Source: Bartonella sp. B1099 (GTDB lineage Bacteria > Pseudomonadota > Alphaproteobacteria > Rhizobiales > Rhizobiaceae). From it: DNA of 64,000 bases. Numbering within the stretch: the first letter of the stretch is position 1; every line of letters begins with the position of its first letter. A program made the translations under genes and the position numbers. Positions 37,447 to 49,084 of the stretch are shown here, one piece after another. The DNA is taken from positions 434,001-498,000 of the forward strand of contig NZ_CALYLN010000002.1 in NCBI RefSeq assembly GCF_944801835.1, in the 5' to 3' direction. The notes below the pieces were generated by a model that saw nothing but the letters and a program-made list of their open reading frames with translations, was not told where the DNA came from and did not search any database.

Positions 37447-38598
37447 TCATTGCTTAAAAACATCTGTATTCACTAAACTTTTGTGTGTAATCTCTTTGAT
37501 TGTCTGAGCACCTGTCAATGTCATAGCTACCCGCATTTCATTGGCAAAAAGATCAAGCAGGTGAGTAACACCTTTCTCACCTGCTGCAGCAAGCGCATAA
37601 ACAAAAGCACGACCAATCATAACAACATCTGCGCCTTGTGCGATCATGCGTACAACATCAAGACCAGAACGCACACCAGAATCCACTAAAATAACTAGAT
37701 CACTCTTTACAGCATCTGCAATTGCAGGCAACGCCCGCGCCGTTGATAAGACACCATCAAGCTGACGTCCGCCATGATTGGAAATAACAATGCCATCAGC
37801 ACCAAATTGTACTGCTTCTCGCGCATCTTCTGGATCAAGAATACCTTTCAGAATCATTTTTCCTTTCCAAAAATCGCGAATCCATTGTAAATCATACCAA
37901 CCAATTGATGGATCAAAATTTGCACCAAGCCAACCAACATAATCATCCAGTGCAATTTTCTTTTTGAGATAGGTAGAAACATTTCCAAGATCATGCGGGC
38001 GCCCCATAACACCAACGTTCCAAGCCCAATGTGGATGCATAAAAGCTTGTAAAAAACGGCGTACCCCAGCATAAGGACCAGACATCCCTGAATGCGCATC
38101 ACGGTAACGTGCCCCTGGAACCGGCATATCAACTGTAAAAATCAACGTGCGTACACCTGCTAACCAAGCGCGCTCTAATGCATCACGCATGAAACCGCGA
38201 TCTTTGAGAACATAAAGTTGAAACCAAAAAGAATCTCCAACTGCTTCTTGCACTTCTGCAATAGGACAAACTGAAACAGAAGATAGAGTAAAAGGAATCC
38301 CTTTTGAAACGGCTGCACGCGCAGCTTGTACTTCACCACGGCGTGCATACATGCCTGTTAGCCCAACAGGGGCAAGAACAATTGGTAAATCAAGTGTCTG
38401 ATCAAAAAGCTTTATTGAAAGATCAACACCACCAACTTGCCTTAAAATCCTTTGACGCAGTGCAAGTGCTTGAAGATCGCTACAATTACGTCGCAATGTT
38501 TCTTCAGCATAAGCCCCACCATCAATATAGTGAAAAAGAAAGGGAGGAAGACGACGCTTTGCTGCCTTACGATAATCAAATGTTGAAGAAATAATCAT
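37447..38598 (-). CDS. lldD: L-lactate dehydrogenase (FMN, quinone-linked)
   Basis: Membrane-associated flavoenzyme oxidising L-lactate to pyruvate for respiration. 383 residues from ATG 38598 ([20 protein letters not shown]). Substrate and FMN contacts typical of the family: [44 protein letters not shown], the catalytic His in [11 protein letters not shown], and [31 protein letters not shown] slightly longer start at 38610 is possible. Flanked by gaps; likely monocistronic. Confidence 0.92.
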   Translation of the reverse strand: MIISSTFDYRKAAKRRLPPFLFHYIDGGAYAEETLRRNCSDLQALALRQRILRQVGGVDLSIKLFDQTLDLPIVLAPVGLTGMYARRGEVQAARAAVSKGIPFTLSSVSVCPIAEVQEAVGDSFWFQLYVLKDRGFMRDALERAWLAGVRTLIFTVDMPVPGARYRDAHSGMSGPYAGVRRFLQAFMHPHWAWNVGVMGRPHDLGNVSTYLKKKIALDDYVGWLGANFDPSIGWYDLQWIRDFWKGKMILKGILDPEDAREAVQFGADGIVISNHGGRQLDGVLSTARALPAIADAVKSDLVILVDSGVRSGLDVVRMIAQGADVVMIGRAFVYALAAAGEKGVTHLLDLFANEMRVAMTLTGAQTIKEITHKSLVNTDVFKQ

Positions 38599-39486
38599 TG
38601 ATGGCACCATTGTTTCTAAATGAAAAGAGAAGATATCCTAAAATGCATAAGAGCCCCCTCTGTATCTCCTATTTGATACCCTCCCCAAACGCTCGACTGA
38701 ATAGATAGAGGGAACAGGAATTGCAACTTTCTAAAAAACTCATTGATAAAAACAACGTCTTTTTTTTCTTTTCCAAATTTAAAACCTCACAGTATGGAGG
38801 AGGATCAATAACCTATTATTCATACTTTTATACATCCTTCATCTACAATTGAAGTGCTAAACTTTACTGTAAACAGATGCCTCTTTGAAAGCTATTGCGC
38901 CGCCAGCTTGTTCATTGTAATTCAAAGTTATCTCTCCCTTAAAAGTTTATTTACACTATTTTTTATAAGAATAGAGAGTCTCTTATCATGTAGGATAAAC
39001 TATAATCCCCCCAAAAGATGAAAAAAGTATTTATTGGCTCTGAATGATGAATTTTATAGAGAATAAAATATACTAGGTATTTAAGCTCTAGAACAATGAA
39101 ATTTATAGCAGCATCTAAGTTTTGCATATTTGTTTTGAAAATCAAATACGTCATTGTTATATCGAGTTTTATTAACTTGTTGATTTATTATCATAATGCA
39201 TATGCAATGACTTATTGAAATAAGAATTGAATACAGTAAAACTCTTTAGATCTTTTTACGATGAAACAATTGGAACTATTCTTTTGCTCATGATAAACAG
39301 AGCTCATATGGATAAAAACGCTTAAAAAAGAAGTAAAAATCCCTCTCATATCCTCTAAAATGCAAGGACAGTCAAAACTTTTAAAACTGACAATAGAATG
39401 CAGGGAGTCCATTTTGTGAGAAACAAAATTTTCCTACTTAAGAGATATTTTCTGCATATACTTTATCAAAACTCGTAGTTTTTAGC
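38599..39486. other. Intergenic gap with a faint integrase-family remnant
   Basis: About 0.9 kb without an intact gene. From 39285 to about 39420 it resembles the dispersed integrase 5'-end family (CATATGGATAAAAACG, then GTAAAAATCCCTCTCAT and the peptide KIPLISSKMQGQ). The match is weak and listed here rather than as a gene. Confidence 0.35.
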
Positions 39487-40575
39487 TCATTTAAAATGCT
39501 TGGATAATTTTAAACCCTGTGCTTGATAATGTGACCCGACATCATGCCCATAAAGGGTTGTTGGTCGATTAAGCATATGCTCATAAACCAAACGGCCAAT
39601 AATTTGGCCATGCTCTAAGATAAAAGGAACTTCATGGCTGCGCACTTCTAAAACCGCTCTTGCCCCTTTACCACACGCTTCCATATGCCCAAATCCTGGA
39701 TCAAAAAAGCCTGCATAATGCACCCTAAACTCACCTACTAAAGGATCAAAAGGAGTCATTTCTGCGGCATAAAGCGGAGGCACATGAACGCACTCTCGTG
39801 AAACTAAAATATAAAACTCATCAGGATCAAGAACCAACTCCCTTTGACCACGATCAAAAAGAGGCTCCCAAAAATCTAAAACGTGGGCAGAAGCACGTTT
39901 ATCAATATCAATAATACTTGTATGATGTTTACCACGATAACCTATAAGCCCATTTTTATCTCCTTTTAAATTAATGGAAAGCCCAATACCACCAGTGCTA
40001 ATATTAGGATGATCATCCGATATCAGCGTTTCTTGCCTTTGCAAAGCATGCAGCTCAGTTTCATTTAAATAACTTTGCCCTTTTCTAAATCGAAGCTGTG
40101 ATAAATGCGAGCCAGTACGCACCAAAATCGGAAATGTTCGTGGGCTAATTTCCAGATAAAGCGGACCATGATAACCAGCACAAATTTTATCAAACTCTTG
40201 AGCATTATCTGTAATGACCCGTGTAAAAATATCTAATCGTCCCGTAGAGCTTTTGGGATTGGCAATAGCCGATAAAAATTCTGGTAAGGCCAAATTTTCC
40301 AAAAGCGGAACAATATAAACACACCCCGTTTCCAAAACAGCACCATCTCGTAAATCAAACTCATGCAACTTTAACCGCTCAAGCTTATCCAAAACTTTTG
40401 TCTCAAGTCCCGGCATAAAGGAAGCACGTATACGATAAGCTTTCTCCCCTAAACGAAGATCAAGGCTTGCTGGTTGTATTTGAGATCTATTAAACGGATA
40501 CAGAGCTTTCAGAAAGTTATTATCAATCAAAGCTTGTATATCACTATCTGCTAAAATACCGCTTAGACGCGCCAT
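39487..40575 (-). CDS. dcd: dCTP deaminase, long alphaproteobacterial form
   Basis: 362 residues, about twice the length of E. coli Dcd and typical of the Rhizobiales 2'-deoxycytidine 5'-triphosphate deaminase. Starts MARLSGILADSDIQALID. Dcd-like motifs: QPASLDLRLGEKAYRI, AIANPKSSTGRLDIFTRV in the first half, and VGEFRVHYAGFFDPGFGHME with AVLEVRSHEVPFILEHGQII in the second half, suggesting an internal duplication. Supplies dUMP for thymidylate synthesis. Confidence 0.88.
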   Translation of the reverse strand: MARLSGILADSDIQALIDNNFLKALYPFNRSQIQPASLDLRLGEKAYRIRASFMPGLETKVLDKLERLKLHEFDLRDGAVLETGCVYIVPLLENLALPEFLSAIANPKSSTGRLDIFTRVITDNAQEFDKICAGYHGPLYLEISPRTFPILVRTGSHLSQLRFRKGQSYLNETELHALQRQETLISDDHPNISTGGIGLSINLKGDKNGLIGYRGKHHTSIIDIDKRASAHVLDFWEPLFDRGQRELVLDPDEFYILVSRECVHVPPLYAAEMTPFDPLVGEFRVHYAGFFDPGFGHMEACGKGARAVLEVRSHEVPFILEHGQIIGRLVYEHMLNRPTTLYGHDVGSHYQAQGLKLSKHFK

Positions 40576-40846
40576 ATATGTTGCCTTCCCTTTTTACACT
40601 ATTTTTTTTTGACCTAGATGATAAATTGGTGCAAGTTATTTTAAGATGATAAAAATTATTTTTTCTATTTTTTCCAAGTAATTTGTTGATATTTCGAACA
40701 ATGAAAAACATTTAGTATAATATGCTCTCGAAAAAATAAGAAGCGTTTAGAAAAAATACCTCTTATACCTTCTCATTCTTGAATGTTACACAAATGATGT
40801 TATCATAATTTTCTATAACCCCCTTAAGAGTCCTGTTAGAATTTAT

Positions 40847-42697
40847 ATGATTATACGCCATCTTAGCGAAAATATTATTAACCAAATCGCCGCTGGTGAA
40901 GTTATTGAACGGCCGGCAAATGTTGTCAAAGAACTTGTTGAAAATGCTATCGATGCTGGTGCAACACGCATTGAAATTATGACAGCAAATGGTGGAAAAA
41001 ATTTTATAAAGGTAAGTGATAATGGTTGTGGGATTCCTGCTGATCAGTTAACTTTAGCCGTTTCTCGCCATTGTACCTCAAAGATTACCGATGACGTACA
41101 CAATATCTGCTTCCTCGGGTTTAGAGGAGAAGCCCTCCCTTCTATTGGTTCTGTTGCTAAACTTAAACTCATTTCACGGACAAAAGAGGCTGAGAGTGCT
41201 GCTGAAATTTCCGTTACTGCAGGAAAAATTGTAGGACCCAAACCAGCTGCTGCAAATTTGGGAACAATTGTTGAAGTTCGAGACCTTTTCTTTGTCACGC
41301 CAGCACGGTTAAAATTTATGAAAACTGATCGAGCTGAAACAAATGCTATTAGTGATATGATTAAGCGAATTGCTATCGCATTTCCACATATCCGCTTTTC
41401 TCTTTCAGGACTAGACAGAACATCTATGGAACTGTCTGCGACAGAAAATAATACTCAAGGACAATTACAACGTATTACCCAAATTATGGGAAAAGAATTT
41501 GCCCCTAACAGCATTGCACTGAATGCTGAACGCGAATCCGTGCGCTTAACGGGGTTTGCTTGTTTGCCATCTTTCAACCGAAATAACAGCCTTCATCAAT
41601 TTGCTTATGTTAATGGACGTCCGGTGCGTGATAAATTTCTATGGGGTGCAATTCGAGGCGCTTATGCTGATGTCATGACACGGGATCGTTATCCTGTCGC
41701 TATTCTTTTTATTGATCTTCCTCCTGCTGAGGTCGATGTTAATGTCCATCCAGCCAAAGCTGATGTCCGATTCCGTGATCCAGGATTAATTCGTGGTTTA
41801 ATCGTTGGAGCAATTCGTGAAGCATTGCAGCAATCTGGTATTCGCCCTACTTCAACCCGTTCTGAAGCAATGCTTGCGGCTTTTCAAACACAAAAACCTT
41901 TGGCACAACAACCATTGGGCAATTTAAAAAATGCTCACCAATCCTCTTCTTATAGCTCGCAGTCTCATCATTTTGCCGCCGCTTCAATGGTTCACAAACC
42001 ATTGGATAGTACCAGCTCTTTTGGTTTAAAAGAAGATGCCACGCCTATTATAGAGGGCTTAAATACACCAAGTGGTGCGACCTACCCAAGCACTATACCT
42101 TCATCAGAAGACTTATCTTATCCTCTAGGTGCGGCCAGAGCTCAAATCCATAAAAACTATATTATCGCCCAAACTCAAGATAGTTTGATCATTGTCGATC
42201 AACATGCTGCGCACGAACGATTGGTTTATGAAGCACTTAAAAATGCCCTTTATACCAAACCTCTTCCTTCACAATTATTACTGATTCCTGAAATTGTAGA
42301 ACTCTCTGAAGAGGATGCAACATGCCTCTTAACTCACAAAGATGCTTTGCAAAAATTTGGATTGAGCATAGAACCATTTGGACCTGGAGCAATTCTTGTA
42401 CGCGAGACACCTTCTATGTTAGGAGAAATCAACGTGCAAGCCCTTATTAAAGATCTCGCCGATGAAGCCGCTGAGCATGATACAACAAACAATTTAAAAG
42501 AAATGCTTGATTATGTTGCAGCAACAATGGCTTGTCACGGCTCAATACGGTCAGGGCGCCTTTTACGCCCTGAAGAAATGAACACTCTGTTACGGCAAAT
42601 GGAGGCAACACCCAATACAAGTACGTGTAATCATGGACGCCCTACTTATATTGAACTTAAATTAGCAGATATAGAACGGCTTTTTGGCAGAAAATAA
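40847..42697 (+). CDS. mutL: DNA mismatch repair protein MutL
   Basis: 616 residues. GHKL ATPase with [22 protein letters not shown] and [16 protein letters not shown]-binding transducer domain containing [19 protein letters not shown] and [13 protein letters not shown]; a low-complexity linker about residues 340-440; and the C-terminal dimerisation domain ([51 protein letters not shown]). [13 protein letters not shown] motif indicates the endonuclease-type C-terminal fold. The ATG follows AGAGTCCTGTTAGAATTTAT. Complete and apparently intact. Confidence 0.95.
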   Translation: MIIRHLSENIINQIAAGEVIERPANVVKELVENAIDAGATRIEIMTANGGKNFIKVSDNGCGIPADQLTLAVSRHCTSKITDDVHNICFLGFRGEALPSIGSVAKLKLISRTKEAESAAEISVTAGKIVGPKPAAANLGTIVEVRDLFFVTPARLKFMKTDRAETNAISDMIKRIAIAFPHIRFSLSGLDRTSMELSATENNTQGQLQRITQIMGKEFAPNSIALNAERESVRLTGFACLPSFNRNNSLHQFAYVNGRPVRDKFLWGAIRGAYADVMTRDRYPVAILFIDLPPAEVDVNVHPAKADVRFRDPGLIRGLIVGAIREALQQSGIRPTSTRSEAMLAAFQTQKPLAQQPLGNLKNAHQSSSYSSQSHHFAAASMVHKPLDSTSSFGLKEDATPIIEGLNTPSGATYPSTIPSSEDLSYPLGAARAQIHKNYIIAQTQDSLIIVDQHAAHERLVYEALKNALYTKPLPSQLLLIPEIVELSEEDATCLLTHKDALQKFGLSIEPFGPGAILVRETPSMLGEINVQALIKDLADEAAEHDTTNNLKEMLDYVAATMACHGSIRSGRLLRPEEMNTLLRQMEATPNTSTCNHGRPTYIELKLADIERLFGRK

Positions 42698-42804
42698 ACG
42701 TTTAACTCTTTTGATAAGAAAAATATTTTTAAATTAACTCTCGACTTTATAATATATCTTATGGCACTTTTTTGAATAATACTGTCAAATAAAAAGGAAC
42801 TAAA

Positions 42805-43041
42805 ATGTTTTCCAATGGTGAACGCGAAGCAAAAGTTCGTTATTCTAATAATGGATATGACATTGTGGAATATGGAACCTATACTATTTGTGCCGTTAGC
42901 GGACAAAAAATCCCTATAGATGATTTAAAATATTGGAATCATCATCGCCAAGAAGCATATGCTAGTTGTGAAATTTCCTATCACCGTGAACTTGAATGCA
43001 ATCCATATCTCAAGCAATTGTTAACAACAAAAGAAAAATAG
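42805..43041 (+). CDS. DUF2093 protein
   Basis: 78 residues matching the small alphaproteobacterial DUF2093 family: GEREAKVRY...YDIVEYGTYTICAVSGQKIPI then DDLKYWNHHRQEAYASCE. Good AAAGGAAC ribosome site. Function unknown; it often accompanies core genes such as this mutL-lpxK neighbourhood. Confidence 0.85.
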   Translation: MFSNGEREAKVRYSNNGYDIVEYGTYTICAVSGQKIPIDDLKYWNHHRQEAYASCEISYHRELECNPYLKQLLTTKEK

Positions 43042-43052
43042 ACTCTCGAAAG

Positions 43053-44102
43053 CTACAAATTTAACCTTTTCCCTTTCTGACAAGAAAATTCACAGGAACG
43101 TTTTCTAAAGCGGGTTATGACCTCTTCAAGGAGCATATGACAGAAATCTTTTTGAAGAAAATTGACTTCTACATCAAAAACAATAAGATTTTTCAAATCT
43201 TTTTGCGTATGAATTGTCTGTATACGGATATAATCTTTAGCCGTTGTCGCTAGCCATAAATTGTGCATTTGAGCTTTTTGTATAAGATCTGTTAAATTTT
43301 TATCGGTGAAAAAATAGTGATCTGGATAGGTATAAGTTTGCACCACATGACCAGACAATTCTTTAATGGATCGAAAAAATTTATCTGGATTGCCAATCCC
43401 TGCAAATGCCAAAAACAATTTTCCCGAAACCTCATCAGAAGCACTTGCCTTAAGATGAGCACGATGTAAAGGCTTTCCAGTACCCGCAACAAGAAAAGCA
43501 ACATTATCACGTGCATCTGAGTGACCAATCAATAAAACACTATCCATAAAAGAAAATTGCGTTTTTAATGGTACACGTAAAGGTCCTGCTGGAAAAACAG
43601 CTCCATTCCCAAAACCACGCATCGCATCCACAACAAGTAACGCATAATCCATATAAAGGCGGCGGCTTTGAAAACCATCATCCATTAAAATAAGATTACA
43701 TCCTTCTTTTTTCAACCGTTGTGCTGCTGCATAACGATTAGCCGATACAGCAACAAAAGCATGCCGTGCCAATAAAAGAGCCTCATCTCCAACATCGCGT
43801 GCAGTATCATATTTCTCATTTACAAGATGCACTCCTTTAACATCTCCACCATAACCACGTGATACAACACCAGGAACAAAACCAAGTTCTTTAGCCACTT
43901 TGGCAAAAGCAATGACAACTGGCGTTTTACCCGTACCACCGCATGTAAAATTTCCAATACATAAAACCGGAAGATCAATCACGGGAGGCTGTCTTGCCAT
44001 AAAACGATGTGCAAAATAACCATATCCCCATGAAACTGGAGCTAATAAAAAACGCAAAAGGCTTCTATTTTTCCACCAAAAACGGGGAGCATTAATACGC
44101 AT
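43053..44102 (-). CDS. lpxK: Tetraacyldisaccharide 4'-kinase
   Basis: Inner-membrane kinase that phosphorylates the lipid A precursor to lipid IVA. P-loop [13 protein letters not shown], then SRGYGG and [19 protein letters not shown], the LpxK motifs. The ATG at 44102 ([12 protein letters not shown]) overlaps the waaA end by 11 bases, as usual for this pair; the frame stays open to 44141 inside waaA. About 349 residues. Confidence 0.92.
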   Translation of the reverse strand: MRINAPRFWWKNRSLLRFLLAPVSWGYGYFAHRFMARQPPVIDLPVLCIGNFTCGGTGKTPVVIAFAKVAKELGFVPGVVSRGYGGDVKGVHLVNEKYDTARDVGDEALLLARHAFVAVSANRYAAAQRLKKEGCNLILMDDGFQSRRLYMDYALLVVDAMRGFGNGAVFPAGPLRVPLKTQFSFMDSVLLIGHSDARDNVAFLVAGTGKPLHRAHLKASASDEVSGKLFLAFAGIGNPDKFFRSIKELSGHVVQTYTYPDHYFFTDKNLTDLIQKAQMHNLWLATTAKDYIRIQTIHTQKDLKNLIVFDVEVNFLQKDFCHMLLEEVITRFRKRSCEFSCQKGKRLNL

Positions 44103-45414
44103 ATCCACCCTGACGCTGACGTAAACCTGTTTGTATGACAAGAGGTTGTAAAAATGGATCTAAAATCTTTAATGTGCGCTCAAGTGCACCTGCCATACCC
44201 ATTGCGACCTCATGAGCCTTATCAACCATTTCTTGTCGCAATGTTTCATTTGTTAAAAGCTTATACACCTGAATCGCAAGCTGTTTTGTATCTTGAACCA
44301 TGTATGCTGCATCACGCGTTAAAAATTGTTCGAACATCTCTTGAAAATTTGAAACATGAGGTCCCGTTAAAATAGCAGAATCCAGCAAAGCCAATTCCAA
44401 TGGATTATGACCACCCTTTCCACATAACGACTTACCAACGAAAGAAACTTTCGATAAACGAAGAAAAAGTCCCATTTCTCCAATCGTATCTCCCCATAAA
44501 ATGTCGGTATTCATATCTGGAATAGCATTTCTGCTTCTCCGCATAAAACGTAAACTCTGATTGTCACATTTTTTGATAAGATCTTCTACACGTTCAGGAT
44601 GACGAGGTACAATAATTGTCAATAAATCTGGTAAATAATTTTTAACAATCTTATGAACCTCAAAAGCGATCTCTTCTTCCCCTTCATGCGTTGAAATCGC
44701 GGCCCAAACTGGACGGTTGCCGATAGCATGACGATAACGTGCAAGCAATGCTTGATCTTCAACCAAAAAAACATCAGCCTTGAGATTACCAGAAAACGTA
44801 ACAGATTTTACGCCAAGTGTATGGTAATAAACGACATCTCTTTCGTTCTGACTAATCGCCAAATCAATATCCTCAAAAATATGTTTGGCAAGAACGCGCC
44901 GTTTTTGCCACGCTTTAAAAGAACGTTCAGACATATGGGCATTAACCAGAATCTGCGGAATACGCATTTTGGCAAGCTCTTTAATACGCAGAGGCCAAAT
45001 TTCCGATTCACAAACCAAAACGAGATCAGGCTTCCAATGATGAATAAATCGCCGCACGACAAAATCTAGGTCCAAAGGCGCATATTGATGAATCAACCGA
45101 TTCCCAAAATGTTTTCTCACAAGAGAGGAAGATGTCACCGTCCCCGTTGTCAATAAAACATTTATTTCTAATGATAAAATATGATTAATAAGTGGAACAA
45201 GCGCAAGTGTTTCTCCCACACTTGCTGCATGCAACCAAACTAATGAACCTTGAGGACGTAGAAGGGAGCTTTTACCTAAACGCTCTTTTTTGCGACACCA
45301 CTCTTCTTTTCCACGGATAGCACGAAAAAACAAATAAAAAGGGATAACAGGATATAAGCAAAAGCCAATCATCCGATAGGTTAAAAGAGCCGCATGTGCC
45401 TTTAATTCTACCAT
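44092..45414 (-). CDS. waaA: 3-deoxy-D-manno-octulosonic-acid transferase
   Basis: GT30 glycosyltransferase adding Kdo to lipid IVA. 440 residues, N-terminal membrane anchor region ([19 protein letters not shown]), family motifs [88 protein letters not shown]. First of the waaA-lpxK pair. In relatives DUF4170 and cysQ lie directly upstream; here 1.25 kb of decayed DNA separates them. Confidence 0.93.
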   Translation of the reverse strand: MVELKAHAALLTYRMIGFCLYPVIPFYLFFRAIRGKEEWCRKKERLGKSSLLRPQGSLVWLHAASVGETLALVPLINHILSLEINVLLTTGTVTSSSLVRKHFGNRLIHQYAPLDLDFVVRRFIHHWKPDLVLVCESEIWPLRIKELAKMRIPQILVNAHMSERSFKAWQKRRVLAKHIFEDIDLAISQNERDVVYYHTLGVKSVTFSGNLKADVFLVEDQALLARYRHAIGNRPVWAAISTHEGEEEIAFEVHKIVKNYLPDLLTIIVPRHPERVEDLIKKCDNQSLRFMRRSRNAIPDMNTDILWGDTIGEMGLFLRLSKVSFVGKSLCGKGGHNPLELALLDSAILTGPHVSNFQEMFEQFLTRDAAYMVQDTKQLAIQVYKLLTNETLRQEMVDKAHEVAMGMAGALERTLKILDPFLQPLVIQTGLRQRQGGYAY

Positions 45415-46670
45415 TTAACATCACCTCAGCCAGCTGTTTTGAGATATCTATAGGCTTATTTTGTTAAAAAATTCATCAACACTCTTTGGTTTACATCCTT
45501 AAGACTATCCATATCTTGGATACAAAACATTTCTCCTGTGAGAAAATTGAAGAAGCTAAAGGAAAAAAAATGTAATTTTATCCCCATCTTTTTTAATTTT
45601 CCTATAAGAATAGCATATACACAAAATACAATAGAATAAATAAACCATTGACTATACAACGTCTCTTTTCTAACTTTCTTTACTCTTCCATATGCAATAG
45701 GCACATTTATAGCCATATTTTTTCTCAGATTTAAAGGCATTTCAAACGTTAATAATACTCACAAATTTTTATATGAACGTAATATGCTGTACATTATTCT
45801 ATTCCAATCACAATCATGTTACACTTACACTGTTTTATAAATTCCATATTTGTCTTTGCACAATCAAGAAAAAAAATAGAGCAAAAACTTTCTCAATTTG
45901 AGAACAAAACAGCTCCAAGGCAATACTACTTGTGTAAAAAAAGTAATAACAAATGAATGATATGCGCCTTTGTGTCTTTGCAATTTTCATCTAAATCTAT
46001 CTTATAAATAAAGAGATATACCTCATTTCTTTCACAATAAAAACTTGCGCAAACCACCTTGTCATCTGTAAATGCTATATTTTACCAAAGGTACTTTAAA
46101 ATGTATCGCCTCTTTTTTGAACTCTTTTATTCACTCTGACGGCAAATCCAGAAACTTAACCACACTCTATTCGTATAATCAGGTAATATATTGATGTATA
46201 ATGATTCACCAATGCGTAACTTATCTTTAAATATCGTAAAATTCTTCTATTTAAAGCCACCTTATGTTGCAGCAATTAAAACTTTTTGCTTACGCACGAC
46301 AGGTGGAGAGGGGCGTAGATAAAAACATACTGAAAAAGGCATACTAATACCTCTTATGCCCTCTCTCAAGTGCTAAAATTTATTCTCATCGTTTGAGCTC
46401 GCAAAGTGTACAATGATGTAAGAGAAGAATTTTTATTAATATTTTTAAGCATAAAAGATGGTGATATAATAACGGATTTTATTCCTTGCGCAAACACCAT
46501 TATGAAATGGATTTGACACCTTGAGAAAGGTTCCCTTAGGAAATTATATGAGTTTACAACAATAATAGCATTTTATTCCACGGCGTTCTGTTTTTCTTAA
46601 AGGGCATGCCTATGAGAGAGCACGATAAACGAGCGTAAGATAGCGGATATAATGACCAAATATTCAAGCT
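45415..46670. other. Decayed spacer splitting the cysQ-DUF4170-waaA-lpxK cluster
   Basis: 1.25 kb with no supportable intact gene. A 94-codon open frame at 45456-45740 lacks a ribosome site and domain features. From 46295 an integrase 5'-end remnant is visible. Confidence 0.5.
46344..46560 (+). pseudogene. Integrase N-terminal remnant (dispersed family, copy 3)
   Basis: Reads IPLMPSLKC at the start, then KVYNDVREEFLL and, across frames, KHKRW/KDGDI, KHHYEMDLTP and ERFPLGNYM, following the integrase arm-domain order (IPLMxxL, GKYNDG, KDGG, RREMGL, LRKVSL). Upstream GTAGATAAAAACATACTGAAA is shared with the other copies. Heavily degraded. Confidence 0.45.
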
Positions 46671-46916
46671 TTACTCTGCATCGTCTGTTTCAGTATCAAG
46701 ACACTGATGCAAATCCACGATGTAATAACGTTGTAATGCATTATCGACACTGCTTTGTGCTTTTGCCTGCCATGCTTCTTTAGCGGATTGGTAATTTGAG
46801 AAAATACCAACCACATCTAAATCATCAGGATTCTTAAATTGATTACTTTTAAGATTTTTTAATTCACCACCAAATACAAGGTGTAAATATTGTTTTTTTT
46901 CGTTGGCTTCAGTCAT
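46671..46916 (-). CDS. DUF4170 protein
   Basis: 81 residues from the ATG at 46916, which follows GGAGG by 5 bases. Matches the small alphaproteobacterial DUF4170 family (YLHLVFGGELKNL...LDVVGIFSNYQSAKEAWQ, KAQSSVDNALQRYYIVDLH). Found next to lpxK/waaA in relatives; function unknown. Confidence 0.85.
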   Translation of the reverse strand: MTEANEKKQYLHLVFGGELKNLKSNQFKNPDDLDVVGIFSNYQSAKEAWQAKAQSSVDNALQRYYIVDLHQCLDTETDDAE

Positions 46917-46962
46917 ATGTGCCTCCATATCATTCAGATAATTTTAGCGCGCTTTTATGTGA

Positions 46963-47766
46963 TTAAACTAACTTTGCTTGACGAACAACATCTATCATAT
47001 CTTGACAGCAATTATTTTTACCAGCAATTAAAAGTCCATATTGATAAGGTTCAATTCCATAAGATAGTAAAGGAGCATCAAGCGATAAAAAGCATCCCCC
47101 ACACTCCTGCAAAATAAGATCAGCCGCGGCAATATCCCATTCATGACAATTCGGACGAACTAACACGATATCGATCTCGTCTTGAGCAACAAGAACAATA
47201 CGATAAGCAAGAGAGGGAAGATAATGGTAAAGACTGACTCGATTAAGAAAATCATTTGGTAATTTTTGTGCGAGCGATTTATCAAGCGAAATTTTATATT
47301 TTCGATGCACCTGAAAGGCTAAACGAGGAAGTTTTATCCCATTTAATGTCGCCCCTCCACCCGTGACAGCTGCATAAACATCTCCTTGAGCCGGACATTG
47401 TAGAACACCCACAATAGGACGCCCATTCTCAATAATGGCAACTGAAATACACCAATAAGGATTGCCAGAAAGAAAACCTCGTGTTCCATCAATAGGATCA
47501 ACCACAAAGGAGCGTTCATAACTTTGTTGTTTTCTATTATCTTTTGTTTCTTCTGAAATCCATCCATAATTTGGACGTGCTCCAAGAAGTTTCTCTTTCA
47601 AAAAATGATCAACAGCAAAGTCTGCCTCACTGACCGGTGAATTACCCTCTTTCATCCAAACATCCAACGTGCATCCAAAATACCGCATTGCTAAATCTCC
47701 TGCCTCTCGACAAACCTCACGCAAAAGATTTAAATCAGAAGAATGATGCGTGTTATTTTCCTGCAA
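46963..47766 (-). CDS. cysQ: 3'(2'),5'-bisphosphate nucleotidase
   Basis: Inositol-monophosphatase-fold phosphatase removing 3'-phosphate from PAP, a by-product of sulfate assimilation. 267 residues. Metal-binding motifs: SEETKD, DPIDGTRGFLSG and the C-terminal EWDIAAADLILQECGG. The first residues overlap the pmbA stop by 14 bases, so the two are translationally coupled. Confidence 0.88.
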   Translation of the reverse strand: MQENNTHHSSDLNLLREVCREAGDLAMRYFGCTLDVWMKEGNSPVSEADFAVDHFLKEKLLGARPNYGWISEETKDNRKQQSYERSFVVDPIDGTRGFLSGNPYWCISVAIIENGRPIVGVLQCPAQGDVYAAVTGGGATLNGIKLPRLAFQVHRKYKISLDKSLAQKLPNDFLNRVSLYHYLPSLAYRIVLVAQDEIDIVLVRPNCHEWDIAAADLILQECGGCFLSLDAPLLSYGIEPYQYGLLIAGKNNCCQDMIDVVRQAKLV

Positions 47767-49084
47767 GTGTCATCCCTTCAATTAACAATGTTGGAGCCGC
47801 TGTACTATAACGCCGATCAATATCATTGGCTGGTGTTAAATGTGCTAACATATGAAGCAAATCAGAACCCAGCGTTACTTCACTCACTGGATAAGCAATT
47901 TCACCATTTTCAATCCAAAAACCAGAAGCACCCCGACTATACTGACCGGTAACAAAATCAATGCCATGGCCGAATAATTCTGTCACATAAAATCCATTTC
48001 CTAAATCTTTTATCATATCGCAAGGTGATACTAAACCCGGTTCAATAGCAAAATTTGTACTTGTCGGCTGCACCAATGACCCCGAACGCATACCGTGTCC
48101 ATTTGTTTGAAGTCCCAATTCACGTGCTGTGGATGATGAAAGAAGCCAGTTTTTTAAAATACCATTTTCAATAATATTGAGTGTTTGCCCCTCTATCCCT
48201 TCTCCATCAAAAGGATGAGAAGCATTTCCCCGTAATCGCAAAGGCTGATCGGTCACATTAATGCCTTGTTTCATTACCGTTTTGCCTAAGAAATTTTGTA
48301 AAAGACTTGTTTTGCGTGCTACAGATGCTCCATTGACCATAGAGGCGATATGCCCTGCAATTCCACGCGCTGTACGCGGACTAAAAATAACATCAACGCC
48401 TCCTGTTGCTGCACGAACGGCTCCCACACGGCGAACAGCACCAAACCCTGCATTCTTTCCCACAGTTTCTGTATCCTCTAAATCAGAAAAATGTAAGGCT
48501 GTTGTGTAATCATAATCCCGCTCCATCTGTGTCCCTTCCCCCGCAAGAGCACTGCAAGAACGTGAAAAGCAACTGGAGCGATAGGCACCACAAAAACCAT
48601 CGCTGGTCACAAGAATAAACCCACTACGGCCATAAGCTGTTGCAGCGCCGCCAGAATTGCTTACGCCTTTAACATCAAGAGCTGCAGCTTCTGTTTTTAA
48701 AGCATCCTCTGTTAAAAAATGACTGCTGGGTACAAAATCATCAAAAAGATCGAGATCTTTAGGATTCTTAACCAAACACTCTTTATCTGCCAAACCCTCA
48801 AATAAACTATCGGGAGAAGCTTTAGCCATTGCAACAGCACGTTCTGCAAGCTCTTGCGGATAAGACGCTAAATTAGCAGAAACACTTGCTACTTTTTTTC
48901 CAACAAAAACCCTTAGAGTAAAATCATTGCTCTCCGCTGCTTCTGTCGATTCGACTTTCCCAAAACGGACAGATACACTGGTAGAATGCGCATGAACAAT
49001 AACAGCATCAGCAGCATCCGCCCCAGAACGCCTTGCCGCTTCAATCAACGACGCCGCTTTCTCAATCTGGTTCTTGTCAGTCAT
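47753..49084 (-). CDS. pmbA: Metalloprotease TldE/PmbA family
   Basis: 443 residues of the TldD/TldE family (modulator of DNA gyrase), the partner subunit of TldD in peptide and antitoxin processing. Characteristic regions: RFGKVESTEAAESNDFTLRV, GRSGFILVTSDGFCGAYRSS, GKTVMKQGINVTDQ, FDGEGIEGQTLNIIENGILK and SRGASGFWIENGEIAYPVSE. It lacks the HExxxH motif of TldD, as expected for TldE. Confidence 0.9.
   Translation of the reverse strand: MTDKNQIEKAASLIEAARRSGADAADAVIVHAHSTSVSVRFGKVESTEAAESNDFTLRVFVGKKVASVSANLASYPQELAERAVAMAKASPDSLFEGLADKECLVKNPKDLDLFDDFVPSSHFLTEDALKTEAAALDVKGVSNSGGAATAYGRSGFILVTSDGFCGAYRSSCFSRSCSALAGEGTQMERDYDYTTALHFSDLEDTETVGKNAGFGAVRRVGAVRAATGGVDVIFSPRTARGIAGHIASMVNGASVARKTSLLQNFLGKTVMKQGINVTDQPLRLRGNASHPFDGEGIEGQTLNIIENGILKNWLLSSSTARELGLQTNGHGMRSGSLVQPTSTNFAIEPGLVSPCDMIKDLGNGFYVTELFGHGIDFVTGQYSRGASGFWIENGEIAYPVSEVTLGSDLLHMLAHLTPANDIDRRYSTAAPTLLIEGMTLAGK

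Noticed and set aside
45456..45740. 94-codon frame on - between DUF4170 and waaA
   Set aside because: No ribosome site, mixed charged/hydrophobic composition without a clear signal or domain, and located in decayed DNA. Could be real but not supportable.
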